The notes under the pieces were generated by a model that was given only the letters and a program-made list of their open reading frames with translations, was not told the DNA's origin and searched no databases. From contig NZ_AGBX01000001.1 in NCBI RefSeq assembly GCF_000225825.1, forward strand, positions 1,302,001 through 1,366,000: a DNA stretch of 64,000 nt, read 5' to 3'. A program made the translations under genes and the position numbers. Source of the stretch: Brachybacterium squillarum M-6-3. GTDB lineage: Bacteria > Actinomycetota > Actinomycetes > Actinomycetales > Dermabacteraceae. Positions 33,695-42,066 of the stretch are shown here, piece by piece; positions within the stretch are counted from its first letter, which is position 1; every line of letters begins with the position of its first letter.

Positions 33695-34531
33695 ATGACG
33701 AGTTCGCTGCCCCCGATCCTCGACGTCGACGCCCTGCGCGGCCTGCTCGCGGGCCCCGACCCCGTGCACCTGTTGGACGTGCGCTGGGCCCTGGACGGCT
33801 CCAAGGGCGAGCACACCTACCGCGACGGCCACCTGCCGGGCGCCGTCTACATCGACCTGCCGACGGCCCTTGCCGCCCCCGCCACCCCGGACGGGGGCCG
33901 CCACCCGCTGCCGTCGCCCGAGGACTTCGCCGCCACCCTGCGCGCCGCCGGGGTCTGCGAGGGGGAGACGGTGATCGCCTACGACGACGACAACGGCTCC
34001 CAGGCGAGCCGGCTGGTGTGGATGCTGCGCGCCGCCGGCCACCCCGCCGCCCTGCTCGACGGAGGCCTGGCCGCCTGGGACGGCGAGCTGAGCACCGAGA
34101 CCCCGGAGCCCGCCCCCGGGGACGTCACCGCCCGGGACTGGCCCGCCGCCGCCCTCGCCGACATCGAGGAGGTCGCCGCGGAGGAGGCCGTGGTGGTCGA
34201 TGCCCGCGCCCCCGAGCGCTACCGCGGGGAGGTCGAACCCGTCGATCCGCGCGCCGGCCACGTGCCGGGCGCGATCAACCTGCCCTTCACCGGCAACCTC
34301 ACCGCGGGGAATCGCTTCGAGAGCCCGGAGGCCCTGCGCGAGCGCTTCGCCGCCGCCGGGATCGACGCGGACACCGAGGTGATCGTCTACTGCGGCTCCG
34401 GCGTCACCGCCACGCACGACGTGCTGGCCCTGCAGCGTGCCGGCATCGAGCAGGTGCGGCTGTTCCCCGGCTCCTGGTCGCAGTGGAGCGCCGACGCCTC
34501 CCGACCGGTCGCCACCGGCGAGGCGCCCTGA
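33695..34531 (+). CDS. Rhodanese-type sulfurtransferase (thiosulfate/3-mercaptopyruvate)
   Basis: A 278-residue two-domain rhodanese. The first, inactive domain carries LLDVRWALDGSKGEHTYRDG and GHLPGAVYIDLP; the second carries VVDARAPERYRGEVEPVDPR, GHVPGAINLPF and the active Cys in VYCGSGVTATHDVLAL. The CGSGVTA loop fits 3-mercaptopyruvate sulfurtransferases; thiosulfate sulfurtransferases more often have CRKGVT, so the first is favoured. It is cytosolic, moving sulfane sulfur to thiol or cyanide acceptors. It appears to be a single-gene unit with a leaderless start. Confidence 0.9.
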   Translation: MTSSLPPILDVDALRGLLAGPDPVHLLDVRWALDGSKGEHTYRDGHLPGAVYIDLPTALAAPATPDGGRHPLPSPEDFAATLRAAGVCEGETVIAYDDDNGSQASRLVWMLRAAGHPAALLDGGLAAWDGELSTETPEPAPGDVTARDWPAAALADIEEVAAEEAVVVDARAPERYRGEVEPVDPRAGHVPGAINLPFTGNLTAGNRFESPEALRERFAAAGIDADTEVIVYCGSGVTATHDVLALQRAGIEQVRLFPGSWSQWSADASRPVATGEAP

Positions 34532-34594
34532 GCCCTCCGACGCCCGCCCTGCGCGGCGAGCGCAGCGCCCCGAGGTCCCGGGCCGCGGACGGGC

Positions 34595-36391
34595 TCAGCC
34601 GCCGGTGACCTGCCGGATCGCCTCCACGATCCGCCGGTGCCGCCGCCGCTGCGCGGCCAGCTCCGTCATGCCCTCGGCGTCCTGCCCCAGCACCGCGGCC
34701 CAGATCGGCACCATCTCCTCGTGGTACGAGTGGCCGTGCCCGCCGGGGGCCTTCACCGACAGCGGCATGTCCGCCGCGATCTGCCAGAAGGTGATCCAGG
34801 GGACCCAGCGCATCGCCGGGGTGACGTCGTGCCCCACCCGCTCCCGCAGCCAGGCCGGCTCCTCCCACAGCAGGGAGGGCCGCCAGCGGGCCACCGGGTC
34901 CGAGGGGTGCTGGGCGTAGACCACCCGCGGATGCTGCCAGGGCTCGTAGAGGCCGCCCCAGTAGTTGCGGTGCAGCTCCCGCGGCCGGGTCAGCACCCGG
35001 ACGTGGCGCCCGTTGTCGATGATCGGCGCGAGCGCGGGGGAGCCGGGTCGGCCCCGCTCCGCGATCCGCTGCCAGACGGGGGTGAAAGGCGGGGTGCCGG
35101 TCCAGACGGCCCCGTCGACCAGGGCCAGCATCTCCTCGGGACTGGCGAAGGCGGCGTGCCCGCCGAAGGCGCCCAGGGACTCCCCGGCCACGAACAGGCG
35201 GGGTCGCTCCGCGGCCGGCATCCGCTCCAGGCGACGGCGCACCACCTCGAACAGCAGTCGTCCCGCCTCCTGCGGGGAGCGGCGGTCCACCAGGAAGCTC
35301 ATCGCCGAGGTGTAGACCGAGTACTGCAGGGAGGCGGTCGCACAGTTGCCGCCGGTGAGGAACTCGATCGCGGAGAGCGACCACTCCTGCAGCCAGCCGG
35401 TGCCGGTGCCCGTGAACAGCACCAGCACCTCCCGCTCGAAGGCGCCGGTGCGCTCCAGCTCCGCGAGCACCGCCTGCACGGTCGCCTCCAGGCTGCGGGA
35501 GGTGGACTTCCCGGCGTACACCCGGATCGGCTCGAGCGCGGGGGCGCCGATGGTGGCCTCGATGAGCGCGGCGTCCGCCCCGCCGGCGACGATCTTCCGG
35601 CCCGGGGCCCCGAGCGAGTCCCAGCTCTCCAGCGACTCCGGGCCGCCAGAGCGCAGCGGCGAGCTGGGCTGCGGGATCTCCGGGGAGATGCGACGGTTGG
35701 CGGCCTCGGCGCGCTCGGCGGCCTGCTCCAGCAGGCGCCCGCGGCCCAGGCGGTCGATGAGCACCGCCACCGTTGCGGCCGTCAGCAGCAGCGAGACGGT
35801 GCCCAGCAGGCGCGGCGGCAGGTACGGCCGCAGCAGCGCCTGGTACATCGAGGCGGTCGCGCCGACGGCACGCACCATCGCCAGCACCGTGAAGGAGGCC
35901 CCCAGGCCGCCCGCGGTGCCCACCAGGTGGGTGGCGAGGTTCTTCGGCGGCTCCTGCACCAGGTGGCTGATCTCCCGCTGCCGCAGCACGCCGCGCACCC
36001 AGGAGTAGGCCGAGATGCCGATCAGGGCGGAGGCGCCGAGCATCCGGGCACGGGCCCGGTGGTCGGGGGCGATGTCGATGCTGACCCCCAGCGCCGAGCC
36101 GGTGCGGCGCACGATCTGCTCGGCGATCACACCGACGGCGTAGCCATAGCTCTGGGAGAGACCGATGTTCGCGGTCCACATCCACCAGGTGCGCGGCAGC
36201 AGGCTCGGCGAGGTGGAGATCCAGCCGGCCGCCGAGGCACCCAGGAACCCGCCCGTGGACAGGGGGCGGGTGATCGCGGTGCGGCGGATCCGGTGTCGGG
36301 TGGCGCGGGTGGCGTGACGGGCCAGGTGGGCGGCGCCCCGCAGCGACCGGGTGAGCAGGGACGAGGCAGCGGGCGAGGAGCCGGGTCTCAT
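34595..36391 (-). CDS. Membrane-embedded alpha/beta-hydrolase (Abhydrolase_9 type)
   Basis: A 598-residue protein. The start at 36391 comes 7 bases after a TAGCCT box. The N-terminal half has about four membrane helices (STGGFLGASAAGWISTSPSL; ASALIGISAYSWV; GTVSLLLTAATVAVLI). The C-terminal half is an alpha/beta-hydrolase with GTGTGWLQEW, the nucleophile Ser in FVAGESLGAFGG and VYAQHPSDPVARW. This arrangement matches the actinobacterial Abhydrolase_9_N/Abhydrolase_9 pair. The substrate is unknown; the catalytic part likely faces the cytosol. Confidence 0.8.
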   Translation of the reverse strand: MRPGSSPAASSLLTRSLRGAAHLARHATRATRHRIRRTAITRPLSTGGFLGASAAGWISTSPSLLPRTWWMWTANIGLSQSYGYAVGVIAEQIVRRTGSALGVSIDIAPDHRARARMLGASALIGISAYSWVRGVLRQREISHLVQEPPKNLATHLVGTAGGLGASFTVLAMVRAVGATASMYQALLRPYLPPRLLGTVSLLLTAATVAVLIDRLGRGRLLEQAAERAEAANRRISPEIPQPSSPLRSGGPESLESWDSLGAPGRKIVAGGADAALIEATIGAPALEPIRVYAGKSTSRSLEATVQAVLAELERTGAFEREVLVLFTGTGTGWLQEWSLSAIEFLTGGNCATASLQYSVYTSAMSFLVDRRSPQEAGRLLFEVVRRRLERMPAAERPRLFVAGESLGAFGGHAAFASPEEMLALVDGAVWTGTPPFTPVWQRIAERGRPGSPALAPIIDNGRHVRVLTRPRELHRNYWGGLYEPWQHPRVVYAQHPSDPVARWRPSLLWEEPAWLRERVGHDVTPAMRWVPWITFWQIAADMPLSVKAPGGHGHSYHEEMVPIWAAVLGQDAEGMTELAAQRRRHRRIVEAIRQVTGG

Positions 36392-36398
36392 GCCGCTC

Positions 36399-36404
36399 AG
36401 GCTA
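36399..36404 (-). promoter_or_regulatory. -10 box for a leaderless Abhydrolase_9 mRNA
   Basis: TAGCCT on the minus strand ends 7 bases before the ATG at 36391. Confidence 0.55.
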
Positions 36405-36451
36405 ACGGACCGCCCGAACGGTCGGGGCAGGGGGCTCGTGGTCCGGGCTCG

Positions 36452-36457
36452 TAGGGT
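36452..36457 (+). promoter_or_regulatory. -10 box for a leaderless hydroxyacid dehydrogenase mRNA
   Basis: TAGGGT ends 7 bases before the ATG at 36465. With the box at 36399-36404 it makes a tight divergent pair of leaderless promoters. Confidence 0.6.
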
Positions 36458-36464
36458 GGGGGTC

Positions 36465-37403
36465 ATGAAGATCCTGCTGCCGACCAGCACCGACCTCGCC
36501 CCCGCCCTCCCGGACGGCTGGGAGGGCGTCGCCGTGGACGCGCGCGCCGAGATCCCCGCCGAGCACCGCGACGCCGAGGCGATCGTGCTGTGGGCGCCCT
36601 CCCGCCGCCATCTCGCCTCCGCCGCCGCCCTGCCACGGCTGCGCCTGGTGCAGTCGCTCTCCGCGGGGGTGGAGAACATCGTCACCGCGGGCTTCGCCGA
36701 GGAGGTGCCGATCACCACCGGCGCCGGCCTGCACTCCCTCACCGTCGCCGAGCACACCGTCGGCCTGGTGCTCGCGCTGCTGCGCTCCCTGCCCGAGTCC
36801 CTGGCTGCGCAGGCCGAGCACCGCTGGGCCGGGGAGATCGGCGGACCGCAGCCGCTGAACCCGCCCGAGAAGCTGAACTCCCTGGTCGGCGCGCGGGTGC
36901 TGGTCTGGGGCTTCGGTGAGATCGGCCAGACCGTCGCGCCCGTCCTCGCGGGCCTCGGCGCCGAGGTGCGGGGCGTGGCCCGCAGCGCGGGGGAGCGGGC
37001 CGGATTCCCCGTCGTCGCCGAGTCCGAGGTGGCCGCCGAGCTGCCCGGCACCGACGTGGTCATCGACATCCTGCCCGGAGGCGACGCCACCCATCACGCG
37101 ATCGACGCCGCCGTGCTGGAGGCCCTGCCGGACCGCGCCGTCCTGGTGAACGTCGGCCGCGGCACCACCGTGGACCCCGTCGCCCTGCGCGCGGCCCTGG
37201 AGGCCGGGACGCTGGGCGGCGCCGGGCTGGACGTCACCGACCCCGAGCCGCTGCCGGCCGAGGACCCGCTGTGGGACGCGCCGCGCCTGATCATCACCCC
37301 GCATTCCGCGGGCGGGAAGCCCGTCGGCGCGGACACCCGGATCACCGAGAACCTGCGTCGCCTGGACGCGGGGGAGGAGTTGCTGCACCTCGCGGCCCGC
37401 TGA
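36465..37403 (+). CDS. NAD-dependent D-2-hydroxyacid dehydrogenase
   Basis: A 312-residue dehydrogenase. NAD site VLVWGFGEIGQTVAPVLAGL at about residues 144-163; substrate and catalytic residues in LVNVGRGTTVDPVALRAALE (Arg), LDVTDPEPLPAEDPLW (Glu) and IITPHSAGG (His). The short N-terminal domain (WAPSRRHL, LVQSLSAGVENIVTAGFAEE) is that of the phosphoglycerate-dehydrogenase-like group without a regulatory domain. The reaction is oxidation of a D-2-hydroxyacid or reduction of a 2-oxoacid; the exact acid is not evident. It converges with the nucleosidase gene 29 bases on. Confidence 0.88.
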   Translation: MKILLPTSTDLAPALPDGWEGVAVDARAEIPAEHRDAEAIVLWAPSRRHLASAAALPRLRLVQSLSAGVENIVTAGFAEEVPITTGAGLHSLTVAEHTVGLVLALLRSLPESLAAQAEHRWAGEIGGPQPLNPPEKLNSLVGARVLVWGFGEIGQTVAPVLAGLGAEVRGVARSAGERAGFPVVAESEVAAELPGTDVVIDILPGGDATHHAIDAAVLEALPDRAVLVNVGRGTTVDPVALRAALEAGTLGGAGLDVTDPEPLPAEDPLWDAPRLIITPHSAGGKPVGADTRITENLRRLDAGEELLHLAAR

Positions 37404-37432
37404 CCCCGCCCGCCGGGTCCTGCCGTCTGGGC

Positions 37433-38191
37433 TCAGCCGGCCGTGTGCCCCGTGGCCAGGGCCTCGACGGCGCGGGCGGAGGTCTCCGCGACCACGTCCA
37501 GCTCCAGGTGGAACTGCTGACCGGCCGCCGGGCCGCACAGGTCCGAGACCGCCCGCAGCGCCGTGAAGGGCACCCCGAACGCCTCAGCGGCACGCGCGTG
37601 GGCCGTGGTCTCCATGTCCGCGCTGAGCGCCTCGGGGAAGCGGTCCCGCATCGGCGCGGCGATGTCCGCGGTGACGAAGGCGTCCCCGGCCAGCATCAGC
37701 CCCGACCGCACCGCCGGATCCCCGTCCAGGCTCTCCGCGGCCATGCGGGCGCGGGCGGCCAGGTCCGCGTCGGCGTGATGGCGCACGGGACCGCCCGGCA
37801 CCTGCCCGGGGGCGTAGCCGAAGGCCGTCGCGTCGGCGATGGACCAGGTGAAGTACTCCCCGACGATCACGGTGCCCACCTCCATGTCGGCGGCGAGGCC
37901 CCCGCAGGAGCCGGCCGAGACCAGCGCGCGCGGGGCCAGCGTCAGCAGCGCCCAGGTGCTCGCCGTCGTCGCCGCGGCCACGCCGATGCCGCTGGTCAGC
38001 ACCACCGTGTCGGCGCCGCCGAGACGACCGCGCACCGCCGCCACCGGCTCCGGCAGCGGGCAGGGCAGCGGCGCGGCGTCCTCCAGGCGGGCGAGCAGCG
38101 GGGCCGCCTCCTCGGGCATCGCGACCACCACCAGCAGGGGACCGTCGGCAGCAGGGGCGATGGCAGGGGCGGGGGAGGCGGCATCGTGCAT
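37433..38191 (-). CDS. MTA/SAH-type nucleosidase
   Basis: A 252-residue nucleosidase of the PNP_UDP fold. Motifs: LLVVVAMPEEAAPLLARLE, LTSGIGVAAATTASTW, ALVSAGSCGGLAADMEVGTV and the catalytic SADMETTAHARAAEAFGVPF, where the Glu after Met contacts the ribose, then ALRAVSDLCG. Met-Glu-Thr is typical of methylthioadenosine/S-adenosylhomocysteine nucleosidases, though nucleoside phosphorylases of this fold share it. An N-terminal Ala/Pro leader of about 17 residues is extra. The start is leaderless (TAGCCT 6 bases upstream). Confidence 0.8.
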   Translation of the reverse strand: MHDAASPAPAIAPAADGPLLVVVAMPEEAAPLLARLEDAAPLPCPLPEPVAAVRGRLGGADTVVLTSGIGVAAATTASTWALLTLAPRALVSAGSCGGLAADMEVGTVIVGEYFTWSIADATAFGYAPGQVPGGPVRHHADADLAARARMAAESLDGDPAVRSGLMLAGDAFVTADIAAPMRDRFPEALSADMETTAHARAAEAFGVPFTALRAVSDLCGPAAGQQFHLELDVVAETSARAVEALATGHTAG

Positions 38192-38197
38192 GGCGCC

Positions 38198-38203
38198 AGG
38201 CTA
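38198..38203 (-). promoter_or_regulatory. -10 box for a leaderless nucleosidase mRNA
   Basis: TAGCCT on the minus strand, 6 bases before the ATG at 38191; no Shine-Dalgarno. Confidence 0.6.
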
Positions 38204-38291
38204 CGGGAGCGGGCGGATGCCCCCTGCGCACGGGACACCCTGCCGCGCGGGGCCCCGGCCCTCCGCCCCGGGAGCGTGCAGGGAGGTTCGT

Positions 38292-38297
38292 TAGGCT
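38292..38297 (+). promoter_or_regulatory. -10 box upstream of the HSL-like gene
   Basis: TAGGCT lies 49 bases before the ATG at 38347. Here a normal Shine-Dalgarno (AGGAGG) is present, so this transcript has a leader. Confidence 0.5.
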
Positions 38298-38346
38298 GGG
38301 CGCATCGGCATCGAGGCGGCCCGTGGGCCGCGGACAGGAGGCAGTG

Positions 38347-39246
38347 ATGGGTCGCATCCGGGACGCCGTGGTGACGGGCGCACGCACGGTCAGCCGCATC
38401 CCGATCCCCTCCGTGGTCTCCCTGCCGGCGCTGCGCGAGGCACGCCGCGCGCTGCCCCCGGGCGACGTGCAGAAGCGCCACGGCGTCGAGGTCGAGATGA
38501 TCGGCCGCACCCGCTGCGTATGGCTCGACGGCCACCGCGCCGACCAGGGCGTGATCGTCCACCTGCACGGCGGTGCCTTCGTCTCCGGCCCCTTCGCGTC
38601 CGACTGGGCCTGGCTCTCCCGTCAGGCCGAGGCCCGCGGCTGCGCCGCCCTCATGGTCGACTACCGCACCGCCCCCGACCACCAGCACCCCATCGCCCTG
38701 GACGACACCGAGGCCGTGCTCGACGCGCTCGCCGCCGACGGCCGCCTCGCCGCGGCGCCCTGGGTGCTCAGCGGCCAGCACGCCGGCGGCGGCCTCGCCC
38801 TCACCGTCGCCCACCGCCTGCGCGAGCGGGGGGACGTGCCCGCCCCGGTGGCCGTGGTCGCCGTCTCCCCCTGGCTCGACATGGAGCTGGCCAACGCCGG
38901 GATCACCGAGACCACCGGCCAGGCCGACCCGGTGCACGAGCGCCGCCTGCTGCGCGACGCCGCCCGCAGCTACGCCGGCCGCACCGACCTCGCCGACCCG
39001 CTGCTGTCCCCGCTGCACGCCCAGCTCACCGGCCTGCCGCCGGTGCACCTGAGCGTCGGCACCAAGGACCTGTTCCTCTCCGAGGTCCGCATCGTGCGCC
39101 TGCAGCTCGAGGAGGAGGGCGTCGCCGTGACCTACCGCGAGGTGGCCGGCAAGCTGGGCCTGCAGTGGTTCCCGCGGCGCGGGGAGGACATCGACCGGCT
39201 GCACCGGGAGCAGGCCGCCGTCATCGGGCGGGCGCTGGGGCGCTGA
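38347..39246 (+). CDS. Alpha/beta-hydrolase (HSL-family) homologue lacking catalytic Ser and His
   Basis: A 299-residue protein of the hormone-sensitive-lipase fold. The start has AGGAGG before it. The oxyanion motif HLHGGAFVSG (72-81) and strand ALMVDYRTAPDHQHPIALDD are intact. The nucleophile elbow, normally GDSAGG, reads GQHAGG with His145 in place of Ser. The acid site VGTKDLF keeps Asp241, but at the usual catalytic His (after VAGKLG) there is Gly271. It is therefore predicted to be unable to act as an ordinary serine esterase. It might bind a ligand or have another activity. Confidence 0.85.
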   Translation: MGRIRDAVVTGARTVSRIPIPSVVSLPALREARRALPPGDVQKRHGVEVEMIGRTRCVWLDGHRADQGVIVHLHGGAFVSGPFASDWAWLSRQAEARGCAALMVDYRTAPDHQHPIALDDTEAVLDALAADGRLAAAPWVLSGQHAGGGLALTVAHRLRERGDVPAPVAVVAVSPWLDMELANAGITETTGQADPVHERRLLRDAARSYAGRTDLADPLLSPLHAQLTGLPPVHLSVGTKDLFLSEVRIVRLQLEEEGVAVTYREVAGKLGLQWFPRRGEDIDRLHREQAAVIGRALGR

Positions 39247-39312
39247 GTCCCACCGACGCCGGGAGGGCCGGGGGCACCGGCCGCACCGCCGCCGGGCGGA
39301 GGCCCCGGACCA

Positions 39313-40023
39313 TCAGCCCTCGACGATCACCAGCACTGGGGGCTCCTCCGGCTGCAGCTCCCAGCGCCGCTCCGGCAGCAGCTGGATCACGCCGCCGACC
39401 AGCATCGCCTGGCCCACGATGTAGGTGAACATCACCCAGACCGTGGAGTAGCCGATCGAGGCTCCCGGCAGGAACCAGGTCATCGCCAGCACCGAGCTGG
39501 ACAGCAGGAACAGCGTGCCCCCGGTCCAGGTCATGCCGTTGCCGCCCGAGGACAGGAAGGCCATCGTGGCCAGGGCGATCGCGTAGGCCGCCACCAGCGG
39601 CAGCAGCGGCCCGGCGCCGTCGGCGCAGGCCAGGAACAGGCCGATCACCACCGCGCCGTAGGGTATCGCGAGCGCCAGCCGCAGCGGGTCGCGGTTGGTG
39701 CGCCACAGCGGCATCAGCGCCACCGAGTAGCAGATGATCGCCAGCAGGAAGAACTCCGCCGAGATCTGCTGCACCGCCTCCGGGGCGACCTGGCTCAGGG
39801 AGTCCCCGGCCGTCGCGGAGATCAGGCCGATCGCCATGAAGGTGGTGATGCGGGTCAGCCGCGGCGCGGCGGTGAGCAGGGCCGCCAGCAGCACCGGGGC
39901 CAGCATCATCTGGGTGGTCCGCTGCAGCACCGCGAGGTCGCCGAGGATCGCCCCCAGATGGGTCACGCCGATCACGGCGTAGGCCACCCAGAGGGCGGTG
40001 ACGGCACTGCGGGAGGGACTCAC
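39313..40023 (-). CDS. YhhN-family (lysoplasmalogenase-like) membrane protein
   Basis: A 236-residue protein with about eight membrane helices (VTALWVAYAVIGVTHLGAIL; MMLAPVLLAALLTAAPRLTR; VIGLFLACADGAGPLLPLVA; VWVMFTYIVGQAMLVGGVIQ). The conserved intramembrane acidic residue in TAGDSLSQ fits the YhhN/TMEM86 family. The GTG start at 40023 sits 6 bases after a TAGCCT box. Upstream are two 15-base direct repeats that could bind an activator. In other organisms members hydrolyse vinyl-ether lipids; the role in bacteria is less clear. Confidence 0.8.
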   Translation of the reverse strand: MSPSRSAVTALWVAYAVIGVTHLGAILGDLAVLQRTTQMMLAPVLLAALLTAAPRLTRITTFMAIGLISATAGDSLSQVAPEAVQQISAEFFLLAIICYSVALMPLWRTNRDPLRLALAIPYGAVVIGLFLACADGAGPLLPLVAAYAIALATMAFLSSGGNGMTWTGGTLFLLSSSVLAMTWFLPGASIGYSTVWVMFTYIVGQAMLVGGVIQLLPERRWELQPEEPPVLVIVEG

Positions 40024-40029
40024 CTCCCC

Positions 40030-40035
40030 AGGCTA
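40030..40035 (-). promoter_or_regulatory. -10 box for a leaderless YhhN mRNA
   Basis: TAGCCT on the minus strand, 6 bases before the GTG at 40023. Confidence 0.6.
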
Positions 40036-40082
40036 GGGACCGGCCCCGGGGTGCGGCCAGACAGATTGCCGGGGATGTCGCT

Positions 40083-40118
40083 CACGGTTACATAACGGCT
40101 GGACACGGTCGCATAACG
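40083..40118. repeat. Two direct repeats (CACGGTYRCATAACG) 21 bases apart
   Basis: CACGGTTACATAACG (40083-40097) and CACGGTCGCATAACG (40104-40118) differ at two positions. The centre-to-centre distance is two helical turns, the spacing of response-regulator dimers. They lie 48-88 bases upstream of the YhhN -10 box and after argS. Confidence 0.7.
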
Positions 40119-40158
40119 CGGTCCTGATGCTTGAAGATGAAACGGTTGGAACTCGCGC

Positions 40159-41925
40159 TCACATCTGCTGCGGAGCGCGCACGCCGAGGGCGTCCAGTCC
40201 CTCCACGAGGACCCGCTCGGCGAGCGTCGCCAGGGCCAGCCGGCCCGCCCGGACCTGTTCGTCGGACTCCTTGAGGATCGGCGAGGCGTCGTAGAAGGCG
40301 GTGAAGGCCTGCGCGAGGGAGAACAGGTAGGCGCACAGCCTGTGGGGCTCGAAGTCGGCGCCCACCTGCTCCAGCGTCGGCCCGTACTCCAGCAGCGTCA
40401 GCGCCAGGGCGCGCTCGGCGTCGTTCTCGACCCGCGGGGCGGCGCCGTCCGCGGTGATGCCCTGGGCGGCGGCCTTGCGGGCGATCGAGCGGATCCGCGC
40501 CACCGCGTACTGCAGGTACGGCGCGGTGTTGCCTGTCAGCGCCAGCATCCGGTCCAGGTCGAAGGTGTAGTCCGAGTCGTGCGCGGTGGAGAGGTCCGCG
40601 TACTTCACGCCGCCGATGCCGATGGCGTGCGCGATCGAGGCGCGCTCGTCGTCGGGCAGGTCGGGACGCAGCTCGTCGATCACGCCGCGGGCGGTGGCCG
40701 TGGCCTCCTCCAGCAGCGCCATCAGCCGGAGCGAGGCGCCCGAGCGGGTGCGCAGGATCTTGCCGTCCTCGCCCAGCACGGAGCCGATCTTCACGTGGGT
40801 CGCCTCGACCTCGGCGGGCAGCCAGCCGGCCGCCCGGGCGGTGGCGAAGACCATCTGGAAGTGCAGCTCCTGCGCGGTGCCGACGACGTAGGCGATGCGG
40901 TCCGCCCCCAGATCGTGCACGCGATGGCGGATCGCCGCGAGGTCCGTGGTGGCGTAGCCGTAGCCGCCGTCGGACTTGCGCACGATCAGCGGCAGCGGCT
41001 GCTCGTCGCGGCCCGTGAAGCCCTCCGGGAAGACGCACAGCGCGCCGTCGGAGATCCGGGCGATGCCGTCCTCCTCGAGGTCCGCGCAGACGCTCTCGAG
41101 CTGGTCGTTGTAGGTGGACTCGCCGGCCAGGTCCGCGTCCGTCAGGGTCACGTCCAGCATGTCGTAGATGCGGTGGAAGTAGCCCTTGGACAGCTCCACG
41201 AGGTGCGTCCAGATGCGCAGGCTCTCTGCGTCGCCCGACTGCAGGGTCGCCACGCGCCGGCGGGCCCGGGAGGCGAAGTCGGAGCCGTCCGCGGCCTTGC
41301 CCGCCGCCTCGGCGGCGTCGAACTTGGCGCGGGCCGCCTGGTAGAAGGCATTGGGGTCGGTGACCAGCAGCTCCGCCTCGGAGCCGTCCTCGCCCACCTC
41401 GAGCAGGTGCTCGATGAGCATGCCGAAAGGGGTGCCCCAGTCGCCGATGTGGTTCTGGCGGATCACTCGGTGGCCGAGCTTCTCCAGGGTGCGGGCCAGG
41501 GCGTCGCCCACCACGGTGGTGCGCAGGTGGCCGACGTGCATCTCCTTGGCGACGTTCGGCGCGGAGTAGTCCACCACCACGGTGTCCGCGTGCTCCGGCA
41601 CCGGGGCGCCCAGGCGCTCGTCCCCGGCCAGCTCGGCGGCCTGCGCGGCGACCCAGTCGGTGCGCAGGCGGATGTTCAGGAAACCCGGCCCCGCGATCTC
41701 CGGCGTCTCGGCGATGTCCGTCAGGTCGACGGCGTCGAGGATGTCCTGGGCGATGTCGCGGGGCTTGCGGCCCAGGCGCTTCGCCAGGCCCATCGCGGCG
41801 TTGCACTGGAAGTCGGCGAACTGCGAGGGACGGATGATCGGATCCGCATCGGCGAATTCGGGCCCGAAGGCGGCGGCGAAGGCGGACTGGAAACGCTCGG
41901 TCAGCGCGATCTCGGGAGCAGGCAT
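40159..41925 (-). CDS. argS: Arginyl-tRNA synthetase
   Basis: A 588-residue class I synthetase. The start at 41925 lies 6 bases after a TACCCT box and has no Shine-Dalgarno. Motifs: the HIGH-type signature APNVAKEMHVGHLRTTVVGD, the N-terminal Arg-tRNA-synthetase domain (FADFQCNAAMGLAKRLGRK), QNHIGDWGTPFGMLIEHLLE and the C-terminal anticodon-binding domain (LEQVGADFEPHRLCAYLFSL, then TAFYDASPIL). The classic KMSKS site is modified in this class; SGASLRLMALLEEA lies at its place. It attaches Arg to tRNA-Arg. Single and essential in most genomes. Confidence 0.97.
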   Translation of the reverse strand: MPAPEIALTERFQSAFAAAFGPEFADADPIIRPSQFADFQCNAAMGLAKRLGRKPRDIAQDILDAVDLTDIAETPEIAGPGFLNIRLRTDWVAAQAAELAGDERLGAPVPEHADTVVVDYSAPNVAKEMHVGHLRTTVVGDALARTLEKLGHRVIRQNHIGDWGTPFGMLIEHLLEVGEDGSEAELLVTDPNAFYQAARAKFDAAEAAGKAADGSDFASRARRRVATLQSGDAESLRIWTHLVELSKGYFHRIYDMLDVTLTDADLAGESTYNDQLESVCADLEEDGIARISDGALCVFPEGFTGRDEQPLPLIVRKSDGGYGYATTDLAAIRHRVHDLGADRIAYVVGTAQELHFQMVFATARAAGWLPAEVEATHVKIGSVLGEDGKILRTRSGASLRLMALLEEATATARGVIDELRPDLPDDERASIAHAIGIGGVKYADLSTAHDSDYTFDLDRMLALTGNTAPYLQYAVARIRSIARKAAAQGITADGAAPRVENDAERALALTLLEYGPTLEQVGADFEPHRLCAYLFSLAQAFTAFYDASPILKESDEQVRAGRLALATLAERVLVEGLDALGVRAPQQM

Positions 41926-41931
41926 ACTCCC

Positions 41932-41937
41932 AGGGTA
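41932..41937 (-). promoter_or_regulatory. -10 box for a leaderless argS mRNA
   Basis: TACCCT on the minus strand, 6 bases before the argS ATG. Confidence 0.55.
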
Positions 41938-42054
41938 ATCGGGGTGCCGGGCGCGTCGCGGGGGCGGGAGCACCCTCGCGGAGGCGTCGGGGACGGGGGA
42001 GCCGGGGCTCAGGAACGGGGGATGGCCCCCCTTCCGTGTGTCGGGACCCCTTCC

Positions 42055-42060
42055 TAGGCT
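42055..42060 (+). promoter_or_regulatory. -10 box for a leaderless yccF mRNA
   Basis: TAGGCT ends 6 bases before the ATG at 42067. Confidence 0.6.
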
Positions 42061-42066
42061 GGGGGC

